Below, in pieces: positions 1 to 9,615 of a stretch of DNA of 64,000 nucleotides (its first letter is position 1; every line of letters starts with the position of its first letter). The notes under the pieces were generated by a model that searched no databases, was not told where the DNA came from, and saw only the letters and a program-made list of their open reading frames with translations. Both the position numbers and the translations under genes were made by a program. The DNA is from Silene latifolia (Eukaryota; Streptophyta; Magnoliopsida; Caryophyllales; Caryophyllaceae). Location of the stretch: NCBI RefSeq assembly GCF_048544455.1, contig NC_133536.1, positions 200,573,325 to 200,637,324 on the forward strand, in the 5' to 3' direction.

Positions 1-7
1 ACCAAAC

Positions 8-260
8 TTGGATTATTTTTCTGATGTGGGACAATTCTACTATTTATATATAGTATATATTCATCAAACCTGCATTGTTTTTCAATGTGGGACAAATAAC
101 ATGCTCAGAATTACACCATCTTTTTTGCACTTTTTTCGACATCCAACCAGATCCCGAATACCGAATTCGGACAATTGCTACTCATTATATCTAATAGTTA
201 TATTTAAATTTAATAATATGATCAAGTACTCTCCATTAATATTTGTATGTTGTTTTTCTT
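8..260. repeat. direct repeat copy A
   Basis: This AT-rich segment recurs in the same orientation at about 1163-1350. Both copies carry CTGATGTGGGACAATTC, then a short TATA-rich stretch, then a second GTGGGACAAATAAC-like motif (GTGAGACGAATAAC in copy B) and a tract ending near a poly-T run. The copies are clearly related but diverged. No coding potential is visible. They may be two ends of an older element or a local duplication; the sequence does not decide. Confidence 0.5.
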
Positions 261-285
261 CAAAAAAAAAATTTATCATAATTGA

Positions 286-520
286 CATACGGAAATTTCC
301 CGTGGTACCCCTTAATTTTATCAGATTTTCCATGTTACCCCTACTTTTAAGAATCTGCCTACGGTACCCTTGAGGTTCCATTTTTTTTGCACATGGTACC
401 CCCTAATGTAAAGGCTGTTAAATGGACGTTAAGTTTGATGGAGTGACAATAAAATAATAATTAAAAAATAATACCCCCTTTATTGTTTTATTGGTACGGA
501 TATCTCTCTCTTTTAAATGA
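286..520. repeat. MITE terminal fragment, GGTACC-motif family
   Basis: Begins ACGGAAATTTCCCGTGGTACC and continues with repeated ATGGTACCCC / ATGTTACCCC motifs, matching the left terminus of the complete MITE at 551-966. Only a left-type end is seen here, so it looks like a truncated copy of the same family lying directly beside the full one. Confidence 0.45.
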
Positions 521-550
521 AAATTTAATTAACTATATCAGTATAATATT

Positions 551-966
551 GGAAATTTCTCATGGTAACCTTGAACTTTGATAGATTACACATGGTACCC
601 CTACTTTTAAGTTTCTAGAAATGGTACCCCTGTGTTCTCCTTTTTCTTTCCCAGAATATCATTTGACAACTTCCGTCATAACGCCATTACTCCTATGACT
701 TGTGACGCCTTTTTCTTTTGTTATCTATTACACAAACACTTCATCATCTAATTTATAAATCCATATTTTATTTAATAAACTAACATTTAATACCTAAATA
801 ACAAAACACAAATAGCATGACATGCTCAATTACTCATCTAGTTACTCATAGGAGTAACGGCGTTATGAAAAAAAAGTAAATACAAGGGTATTATATGTAG
901 AAACTTAAAATTAAGGGTATTATGTGTAATCTACCAAAATTTTAGGGTACCATGAAAAATTTCCGT
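551..966. mobile_element. Mutator-like MITE with long terminal inverted repeats
   Basis: The two ends are inverted repeats of about 84 bp: GGAAATTTCTCATGGTAAC on the left and GGGTACCATGAAAAATTTCC on the right, with repeated GGTACCCCT motifs inside both arms. The 9-bp word TATAATATT lies directly before it (542-550) and after it (967-975). That fits a Mutator-type target duplication. There is no ORF, so it is non-autonomous. Confidence 0.65.
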
Positions 967-1162
967 TATAATATTGACCATTTTATCGCTCTTTCTCCCA
1001 CCTAAAAAAATGTTACAACTTTAAAAATTTAACATTTAATTCAAGATTATGTTTAAAGTCTCTTATATAATAAGTATACTTTGAGAGATTCAATATATTT
1101 GGGGTGATACCTAAGTTCCAAGGATAAATCCTATTTATAATCATGGGATCACCCTGCCTTAT

Positions 1163-1350
1163 GATAATCTTCTGATGTGGGACAATTCAACTATTTATAC
1201 GTAGTATATATTTATTACACCTGCATTATTTTTCAATGTGAGACGAATAACATATTAAAAAGTACACCATATTTTTTTTAACTTAATTCGATATCCAACT
1301 CGATTTAATAATAAGCAAATACTATATTATATATCTATTAATATTCATAC
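1163..1350. repeat. direct repeat copy B
   Basis: Second, diverged copy of the segment at 8-260, beginning TTCTGATGTGGGACAATTC. The two copies flank the MITE region 286-966. Confidence 0.45.
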
Positions 1351-1538
1351 GTTTGTTTTTTTTATCATAATTAAAATATGTGCAAATAATATGAACCTAT
1401 ACTCTAATGATAGAATTTTTTTTAACACAATTCTAATTATATTATTTAAACGCAGTATATTTACCACACAATCCTACCTAAACACAAACTAGAGGATTCT
1501 TTTCTTATTCTTATCATATAAGAAATAGGAGATAATAC

Positions 1539-1539
<1 letters not shown>

Positions 1540-1569
<30 letters not shown>
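1540..1569. repeat. poly(A) run
   Basis: Thirty adenines in a row, followed by A-rich sequence to about 1660. The long poly-Phe/poly-Lys readings across it are low-complexity artefacts. Confidence 0.9.
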
Positions 1570-1575
<6 letters not shown>

Positions 1576-2407
1576 GTGCCGAAAAAAAAAAGGAAAGCAA
1601 GAAATAAAAAAAAAATGTGCCGGAAAAAAAAGGAGAAAAAGGAGAAAAAGGAGGAAAAAGCAATATGAGTCTTGAGATGTTGAATTCTAAGATAGAATCT
1701 AATTTTACTTCTATTCTTGGAAGGATTAATGAGCAAGACAAGAAATTATGTGAGTTGTTTGATCTCATCACAAAGGAAAAGAGAGTTGATACTAGTGGAC
1801 CGAGTAGTATTAGCCCGGCGCGTCTAAACACCGTGTTGTCACGATTTGACACAAAAATCGACAATGCTCTTAAGGCCGCCGTGCGAACACACTCCGAATC
1901 TACTCATATGAGGGAAGGTTTGGATAGTTTAGTTAAGTTTGGTGATGAGCTATTACAATCTGGAAAGGAGACGAGGTCTGAGATGCATACGATATATGAA
2001 GTAGTTAAAGCTATGACTTTGAGGATTGGTAATTTCGACACTCGATTGACTGCTCAAGCTGCACTCCTAGACTATTGTCACGCGTGACTCGAGAATTTGG
2101 AATTTCGGACCCGTCCTAGGTCACGACCACCGAGCCCCCACTACCCGTGATCATCTCGCCTTACCCATCCAAACATCCAACCTAGCCTTATCTTTTTAAT
2201 TCCTTTGCTCACAATAAAAGTCCATTCTTATGGATATTAGCTTTTTCAATTCCGCATTTTATTCCTTGTGTGATTGCAGGTTTATAATATTATTATGCTA
2301 ATTAAGAACTAGATTGCGTTTAATATAATATGTTTTTCATGATTAATTCTTGTCTCATAATATATTATTCTAATTGTTTTATGTTTGTTCTCGTCTTTTC
2401 AATGATG

Positions 2408-2602
2408 CCAAGAGGGGGAATTGTTTTTATGATTTGCGACCGTCTCAAGTTAATTCTCTCAAGGCGTTCTATAGTTATAACTTTGAAAAGATTATTAGCT
2501 TCTCCGCTCAACTGTTCTATAATTTGGAAAGTATTATGTTGAGGGGGAACTAGACTTAGACACAAATCATAGGAGATTTGTCATCATCAAAAAGGGGGAA
2601 TT
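2408..2602 (+). other. multiple polypurine-tract motifs
   Basis: AAGAGGGGGAATTG (about 2409), TTGAGGGGGAACT (about 2538) and AAAAAGGGGGAATTTG (2589-2602) precede the LTR. Several polypurine tracts before the 3' LTR are a known Sirevirus trait. The last one abuts the LTR and is the likely primer for plus-strand synthesis. Confidence 0.6.
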
Positions 2603-3519
2603 TGTTGGACCTTTAGTCCTAATTAGTTGTTTTGATAATGACAGTAATGATTTGTATGTGGACTTAATATTATAAACATATGCGTGTAATTGTGTGCTTA
2701 AGTCTTAATATAGAAAGGAACAATTACAATGACGCAAGCTTGAAGTTTGGACCAAGGAGGTACAACTTCAAAGACACTTGATCGTTGTATTCAAGCAAGA
2801 TCAAGATCAGAAATCAACCACGAGACTCAAGATGTGAGACTTGTGAAGAGACGATTCGTTCTCAAGATCTACCAAGATTAGATAGTATAGGTCGTCATCC
2901 GGTAATGGTTTTACTTTGTTTGATTTAAAGGTTAGTGAAGTTATGACCTCATAGCCATAACTTCATTACTAGACAAAAATGATGCTTTAATTTTTGGAAA
3001 ATATATTTTTAATGTTTTATAAGATTAAGAGAGTATTTATATAATTGGAATTATTTAATGAGAATTTAAGTTGAATAAACTATTGGTTTGTAACACGATA
3101 TTTATGTCGTCATGCAACCTAGGGTTTCAACTAAATTCTATCTCGATTTGTTGTGGGCTATGGAGGTCGAATGGACCGAAAACCTAGGGGCCGAAACCCT
3201 AGAGGCCGAATTCTCAACACCCTTGCCTCCTACTTGTTCGTCAAGTCATTTAGGGTTTTGCGCCTTCCAGAATATTCTAAAACCCTAATTCTCTACAACT
3301 ATAAATACCTCTCTTCATTCAACAATTAAAAGGTGACACACATCTACACTTTCAAAGAGAAAAATATTTAAACAAAAATTATTTGAGCTTTAATTCTTAT
3401 TTTACAAATTGCTTATACAAAAGTTGCGCATCATATTTGTCAATCACTCAAAGAGAAATCGTTATAGGATACTAAGTACTATTGAAAATCAAAATTATTT
3501 TAATGTGCAATTAACAACA
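2603..3519 (+). repeat. 3' LTR of Sirevirus-like element
   Basis: Starts TGTTGGACC directly after a polypurine tract. A promoter-like CTATAAATACC lies near 3298-3308. The end is put at CAACA (3515-3519), the inverse of the TGTTG start, which gives about 917 bp. The 3' end is less certain than the start, and no partner LTR is in the window. Confidence 0.5.
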
Positions 3520-4158
3520 TACTTTATTTTTAAGAATAAAATTTGTTAATTAAATATTTTACTACTATTGAAAATCAAAATTATTGATTAGATTTTAATC
3601 CTAAAATTCTTGTTTATTAAAAAACACGTTCAAATATATTTTTTTTTATTTATTTTGGCGAAAATGTTCCTAATCTGAGAATTGTTAATGATGTTACAAT
3701 GAAAAGTTACATGACCAAATTTTTTGCTTATACTAAAATTGGTTCGCATTTTTCGTTGAATATATAAATATTATATTTAATTATTTAAGAAATATATTTA
3801 TAATAGAAAACAATAGGTTTTAGTTAAAAAAATGGTAAAAAATTAGATTTGTGCTTAATTGTACATTTTTGGAAAGTTATGAGGCTAATTTGCTAAAGGT
3901 GAAACTTAAGGAGCTGATTTGCACATAGTTCATAAAATATGGGGGTAATTTGCTACATCCCCGTTGTAATATGTATTAGTAGTTTCCTACTAACGTTGTG
4001 TATATTTAATTTCCTTATTTCCGTTTATTTCCGAGTTAATAGTTGTATTAGTATAGACCCCTTGCGATGTATGCACGGTATTTATAAAGTTTCATTTATT
4101 TTTCATGTTTCTAGCTACTCATTGTATTGATTAGAGAAAAAAAATTATATCGTAAGAA
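3520..4158. other. AT-rich intergenic, no gene
   Basis: No coding region is supported. At about 3840-3960 there are phrases such as GGAAAGTTATGAGGCTAATTTG, similar in style to 15145-15250, and probably an old MITE end. Confidence 0.5.
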
Positions 4159-4163
4159 GTAAC

Positions 4164-5688
4164 TGTAAACCATAAAAATTCGTACATAAAGAGGCACAAA
4201 AATAATACGGGAAACAAGAGTTTTATTATTGAAAGATTGAAGGTTACAATTTCCGTAACTCTCTTGATTCCATTCTAAAGGCTAGGGTTTTGATAGTGCT
4301 ATGAGGGTCTTATCGACTTAATCTCGTAGAGAGATGATGTGGTCGTTTTGTGACTTGTTCCATTTACCTACAATTTGGTAGTACGATGATGGGGTCATTT
4401 GATTTCATCCATCTGCTCCCCCTCTAACCCTAGAGACGGAGTTGTATTTATAGTAGAGTAGCTTGGAGGGCAAGGTAGAAAGATTTCTAAAATATCTAAG
4501 ATATTATCACAATAATTATTGATAATTATCTCTAAAATACTAAAGATATTATAAAATAAATAGATACCAAAAATGTAAAATTTTGGTGTCTACAGATGCC
4601 CCCTCGAGACTGGTTGTAGAGACTTGATGTCGGTTGCAATTTTGTCTCGAACCGCCTCTACTGAATTTGGATCCCTTGAGAATCGAGATGAACAGCCGAG
4701 CGTGCCAATTTGTAAACCATAAAAATCCGTACATAAAGAGGCACAAAAATAATACGAAAAATAAGAGTTTTATTATTAAAAGATTGAAGGTTACAATTTC
4801 CGTAACTCTCCTGATTCCATTCTAAAGGCTAGGGTTTTGATAGTGCTAAGAGTGTATTATCGACTTAATCTCGTAGGGAGATGATGGGGTCATTTTGTGA
4901 CTTGTTCCAATTTACCTGCAATTTGGTAGTAGGATGATGCGGTCATTTGATTTAATCCATCTGCTCCCCCTCTACCCTAGAGACAGAGTTGTATTTATAG
5001 TATAGTAGCTTGGAAGGCAAGGTAGAAAGATTTCTAAAATATCTAAGATATTATCATAATAATTATTGATAATTATCTCTAAAATACTAAATATATAATA
5101 AAATAAATAGATACCAAAAATGTAAAATTTTGGTGTCTACAGATGCCCCCTCGAGACTGGTTGTAGAGACTTGATGTCGGTTGCAACTTTGTCTCGAACC
5201 TCCTCTACTGAATTTGGATCCCTTGAGAATGGAGATGAACCGCCGAGCGTGCCAATTTGTAAACCATAAAAATTCGTACATAAAGAGGCACAAAAATAAT
5301 ACGAAAAACAAGAGTTTTATTATTGAAAGATTGAAGGTTACAATTTCCGTAACTCTCCTGATTCCATTCTAAAGGCTAGGGTTTTGATAGTGCTACGAGG
5401 GTCTTATCGACTTAATCTCGTAGGGAGATGATGAGGTCGTTTTGTGACTTGTTCCATTTACCTACAATTTGGTAGTAGGATGTTGCAGTCATTTGATTTA
5501 ATCCATCTACTCTCCTTCTAACCCTAGAGACGGAGTTGTATTTATAGTAGAGTAGCTTGGAGGGCAAGGTAGAAAGATTTCTAAAATATCTAAGATATTA
5601 TCACAATAATTATTGATAATTATCTCTAAAATACTAAAGATATTATAAAATAAATAGATACCAAAAATGTAAAATTTTGGTGTCTGCA
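4164..5688 (-). mobile_element. tandem TRIM-like element: three LTRs, two internal domains
   Basis: Three direct repeats of exactly 431 bp each (4164-4594, 4711-5141, 5258-5688) alternate with two 116-bp spacers (4595-4710, 5142-5257). Read on the minus strand each repeat begins TGTAGACACC and ends TTTACA. The spacer ends in the polypurine GAGGGGGCATC right before the next TGTAGACACC, which fixes the orientation. The outer flanks are GTAAC (4159-4163) and GTAAT (5689-5693), a probable 5-bp target duplication with one change. The internal domain is too small to encode anything, so this is a non-autonomous terminal-repeat retrotransposon in miniature in the known tandem form. The LTRs differ from each other by a few per cent. 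Confidence 0.8.
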
Positions 5689-5693
5689 GTAAT

Positions 5694-6160
5694 GAAATAA
5701 GTATTTTTCTGAAAAGCTTTTTTTTTTACCGAGAAATTATTAATGTTAATTTACAAATATTTACTAATAACATATTTTTTAGCCATAGCTTTTTATCATA
5801 AAAAGTCATTGAATTTTTAATAAATATTTACTAATAACATATTTTTTAGCAGCAACTTTTTATCATAAAAAGTCAATGAATTTTTATCATAAAGTTCTTT
5901 AAAAAACGGAATTTTTTTTATCATAGAAAGATCGGAGTGCATAATGTGAAATATTGAATGTTATAAATATTTAAATACAAAAGATTATGTTCATTTATAA
6001 CCTATCATATCAATAGCTATAAATACAAAACACTATTTTAGAAAATATGTTTTAGGCGGAAAAAGTTGGAGTTTCGCCTATTCATTTAGTAAATAGGGGA
6101 TAGGGGATGTGGCCTATATAAATACTTGTAATTAGTGAATATCAATAATAAGACATTTAT
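5694..6160. other. AT-rich intergenic, no gene
   Basis: Contains two close copies of a TTTACTAATAACATATTTTT motif (about 5759 and 5826), a short local duplication. Nothing else is recognised. Confidence 0.5.
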
Positions 6161-6164
6161 TTCT

Positions 6165-6380
6165 TCGATGAAGTAATAATTAAACATTACTTTCGTGAAG
6201 GCAACAAAGTTGCTGACTTCATGGCTTCTATTGGACATTCATGTCCAACTCTTTCGAGGTGGTTTGAAAACCGGTGGCTTCAACTTACCTCTCTCATTCG
6301 AAAGGATGAGATAGGTTGGTCCTACCCTAAATGATGATCAACCTAGTTTTCTTACCTTATCAAAAAAAAAAAAAAAAAAA

Positions 6381-6382
<2 letters not shown>
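6165..6382 (+). mobile_element. LINE 3' tail (end of RNase H domain plus poly(A))
   Basis: One frame reads ...YFREGNKVADFMASIG... and stops at 6332-6334. This is the typical end of the RNase H region of plant L1-type LINEs (the REGNxVAD motif). About 27 bases of 3' UTR follow, then 21 adenines (6362-6382). All upstream LINE domains are missing, so it is a strongly 5'-truncated insertion or remnant. Confidence 0.7.

Positions 6383-6422
<40 letters not shown>
6383..6422. repeat. (ATA)n microsatellite
   Basis: About 13 trinucleotide units directly follow the LINE poly(A) tail. Microsatellites often grow from such tails. Confidence 0.9.
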
Positions 6423-6423
<1 letters not shown>

Positions 6424-6737
6424 TCTTTCCAAGTTTTCAGTCTTCCAGCACGAATCACATCAGAACTAAAAACAATTGAATCTAGCTGAATTAATCTTTA
6501 TGAATACTTGATCAACATAAGAAAGTGAATAATCATCTATTTTACTCAAATTTAAGAAGTACAGAGTAACAAGAACAGGAAATGCAGAAGCGGAAACAGA
6601 TGACAATGAACTCGCCATATTTATAAGTTTATATATGTGTAAGATAAAACCAGATAATAAGCTTCACTTCGAAACTGATTGACATTCACACTTCTAAATG
6701 ACCAAAACCGGTAATTTCAGCCGTTGTTATCAGGACG

Positions 6738-8543
6738 CTACTCATCCTCTTCAGAGCTGCAACACAGTTTCAGGTATTGTCAGTTATCATCAAATGACAT
6801 GAAACCGGCCAGTTGACGCAACACTAAATAGTCGTCATGTTGACGAATTTAACCAAAAGTTGGTTATCCGTATTCTGAATAATAAGACAGCAAAAGTATG
6901 AAACAAAAGTTGAGATATGAAAAGCATTGAGGAATCAAAGCATTACCTTATCATTATCATGTCATCTGATTCCATTTTCTCTAGTTCACTGTCGCTCTCG
7001 TCACTTGCCATATTTGCATCCCCGTTTACAATAGTGATTTTACATTTAGTTGAGGTCCTAGGAATGCCCAATAATGACTTTATCACTTCATTCTCTGATT
7101 TAGAATCCATCCAACTGCGCAAATGAATTTTCAACTCTCTGAGCGCCTTAGTGTTGATCAAGAAGAACTGTATCATGGAAATACCTTCTTCAATCTCAAT
7201 CGAAGCAATGACACTCAATTTCTTCCAAAGATAACGCCTTGTTCTTGGGTGAAGTATTAGGCCAGTCATACATCAACTACGAAATTCACATGTAAGCCAA
7301 GTCAAAAGAATACTCGCTCTAACTCATAAGGTTCTTTACGTTTTTAAATAACCTAATGAATTACCTTTTGTATGCTTAAATGTGTAAGATGCGGGGAGTT
7401 TTCAACGATTTGTAGTATAATTGGCCAGGGACTATATGCTACTTCCAGAACGGTTAAATTCTCAAATGTCGGCAGCTTACTGACATTATTACGACCCTGC
7501 AGATTGAAGCAAACAATGTTACAGTTCATAGGTCATGATGAAAACAATGTAATAACAGGAACATTAACATTTCCTGCAAAAAAAGAGGCACAAGAAAGAG
7601 CTAGGGAGATTAAAGCACTTACATCCAGAATAATTCCAAAAAGCACCAGAGTCTTTATGAAGCGGAACTTCTGAAGTAAATTAACCCATCTGACAGTCGA
7701 ACACCACACCTCAAGCCTTGCGTCAACCAAAGATGGAAAATCATCAACCAATGATTGCTTCATACCAATTGATAGGTAGAGGGATTCGAGATTGGGTGTT
7801 TTAATTGTGACTCTCTCTTTTCTTTTACTATTGGATATCAATCTTAGTGTCTTTAGAGAAGACGATTTCACAGAGAGCTCATCAAAGCCTATGCAACGAT
7901 CAATATTTAATTCCTCAAGGATAGGGCAATTATATAAGATGTTCGCAAAAGGATCCTTCACTTCTTCGAACTCTGGGTCTCTAAACGCCACTTCCTCAAG
8001 AGAAAGGATCCTCAGACATGGAAGATGGACAAGCCACGATAAATCATAGAAGCAAAGCCTTTCTAACTTTAGTACAACTAGCTCTCCCTTAGCCAGTACA
8101 TGTTTTGGTGGTACTCCGAAAATTGGAGGACACTTATTACTTAGATAAAGTTCCTTTACACTTCGCCTTGCTATAACCTGAAGCCATTCAAAGGCAGTAT
8201 ATGGAGGAAGGCAGTCATAGGCCTCAAAGCGCACACGTTCTAGGCAAGGGGCATCATTCAGTAATAGGACCCGGTTCATGAAATTCCTAAAGCAGACCAA
8301 GTAATCTTTTTGGAAGGTACCGTCCGTGTTTGTGGATGGTAAATCAGTCAAGTCAAGAGCAGGAACATGTACCCAAGTATATCTCCATTTCTTCGACAAT
8401 ATACAGGTAGCTACGGCACATTTTGTAGAGAGGAACCCCAAAATATGATAGATAAGGTTGCTAGGTAATTCAGTTAAGCGGTCCAAAGTTTCTGTGTTAT
8501 CGGTGTTAAGATTTGAGGATTTCGAATGCTCTGAATCTGCCAT
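6738..8543 (-). pseudogene. F-box/LRR/FBD protein, copy 1, frameshifted in the FBD domain
   Basis: Minus-strand gene with four exons inferred from GT/AG sites and from comparison with copy 2: 8543-7623, 7496-7365, 7276-6947, 6756-6738. The product starts MADSEHSKSS. An F-box follows at residues about 20-58 (LPSNLIYHILGFLSTKCAVATC), then leucine-rich repeats, then the start of an FBD domain. Such proteins normally act as substrate receptors of SCF ubiquitin ligases; the substrate is unknown. Copy 1 has one extra A at 7198/7199 relative to copy 2. The frame therefore meets TGA at 7198-7196 after about 377 residues, inside the FBD domain. It could be a pseudogene, a shortened but expressed protein, or a sequencing error. 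An intron in the 5' leader precedes the start codon, as in copy 2. Confidence 0.75.
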
Positions 8544-8547
8544 ATCT

Positions 8548-9021
8548 CTGCATAAATGTTCCACTTAAAAACAATCAAAAACACCTCAAAGGCTCCAAGA
8601 CATCAATCATTATAGCCTTGTACGATTCTCATTTCATTCTGGTCAATTGTTTACCTTTGTGGTTATTGTTATCAGATGATAACCGAACAAAATGGATGTG
8701 AAAAAATCAAATTACCGACTAGGAGCATTTTTAATATAGACAAAAGTGGAATAGGTAAACAAATGAAAAGATAAGGAACAATATCCGACGACTGTTACAG
8801 ATTATAAAATAGCGAAATCCGATATGCGAACATAGATTGGAAAACGAGATTCGTAGGCAAATCCAGTAACATTACACTTATTTAAACCACTACCATAATA
8901 CTTCCTCCGTTCATTTAGATATACCGTATTAAACAAACGTATGGAATCTAAATGAACGGAGGAAGTATCATTCAACTGTACAAAATATAAATGAAAAAAG
9001 TTACGGTAAGGATTGACATAC
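8548..9021 (-). other. 5' leader intron of F-box copy 1
   Basis: Minus-strand acceptor TGCAG|AGATATG lies just before the ATG, and a donor TTTG|GTATGTC at 9022/9021 matches the same sites in copy 2 (17754-18093). The leader exon would start near 9100. The intron holds a short Stowaway MITE. Confidence 0.5.
8901..8965. mobile_element. very short Stowaway MITE
   Basis: Near-perfect inverted repeat: CTTCCTCCGTTCATTTAGAT on the left and ATCTAAATGAACGGAGGAAG on the right, flanked by TA on both sides (8899-8900, 8966-8967). CTCCGT termini with TA target sites are typical of Stowaway (Tc1/mariner) MITEs. Only about 25 bp of loop remain between the arms. It is absent from the copy 2 leader intron, so it inserted after the duplication or was lost there. 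Confidence 0.8.
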
Positions 9022-9184
9022 CAAATGGAAGATTGAACAGTTCAAATTTGCAGTGTGATAGAAGCGTAAACTGCAATTGTGTACTTGTGTAATTGTGTGA
9101 ATAAATGAGGGTGACGATTGAAACTTGTCTTTTGAGTTTCTTTTTCTTTTTTTAAACTTTTTCCGGTTTGCCGCTTAATTTCAT

Positions 9185-9300
9185 TTTCTTAGCTTGAACT
9201 AATGGTCGGTCAATCGGATCGGGTCACTTTGGTTTGGGCTATTTTGGGTTTGCAAAGTTTGGGTAAGGTCGGATCGGGTCAGGTCAGGTCATTACCAATA
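9185..9300. repeat. degenerate GGTCGGGTC-type repeat
   Basis: Repeated GGTCGG / GGATCGGGTCA words, the same style as 49500-49990 and, inverted, 62820-63260. Non-coding. Confidence 0.45.
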
Positions 9301-9380
9301 GGTGGTGCTTGATTTTTGAGGCGATAGGCACTTAAGAAAGAGAGGGTCTCGTTGTAATTCTCGAATTAAATGATGGAAGC

Positions 9381-9615
9381 TGAGAACATATAAGTAGTTA
9401 GGGATCTATCTAACTAATTAGAGCTGTAACTAACAAAATCCTAACAAACTCTAGTTAGTTAGAACCGACCTATTGACTACTATATAAAGAGAATCACTCT
9501 CCTGTCATCAGATACTCTTGTAATACACAAAAATAAGATCAATAATATACACACAAATATTTCTACTGACAATCAATGTGTTCTATCAAGCTTACTTCAT
9601 CAATCTGGTTTCATA
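9381..9615 (+). repeat. 5' LTR of copia element
   Basis: 235 bp. The inverted-repeat-like end CATA is followed by TGTTATCAAT (9616-9625), a variant of the initiator-Met tRNA primer site TGGTATCAGAGC. A TATATAAAGAG promoter-like motif lies at about 9481-9491. Confidence 0.9.

Larger units (their letters stand above)
1617..3519 (+). mobile_element. 3' end of a Sirevirus-like Ty1/copia element (fossil)
   Basis: Three features line up as in the 3' part of Sireviruses. First comes a 156-aa open stretch (1617-2087) rich in heptad-like Lys/Glu/Leu, resembling the coiled-coil-prone C-terminal part of their extra envelope-like ORF. Next is about 500 bp of spacer with several AGGGGGAA polypurine motifs. 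Last is an LTR starting TGTTGGACC at 2603. Gag, integrase and RT are absent, so this is a truncated relic. The protein assignment rests on context; I do not recognise a domain in it. The left boundary is not visible. Confidence 0.55.

Noticed and set aside
1461-1864. Minus-strand frames with poly-Phe
   Set aside because: They read through the poly(A) run at 1540-1569 and A-rich sequence; low complexity.
4164-5688. Regular direct repeats with constant spacers, reminiscent of a CRISPR-like array
   Set aside because: Units are 431 bp with identical spacers, TG...CA ends and a polypurine tract; this is a tandem LTR element in a plant genome.
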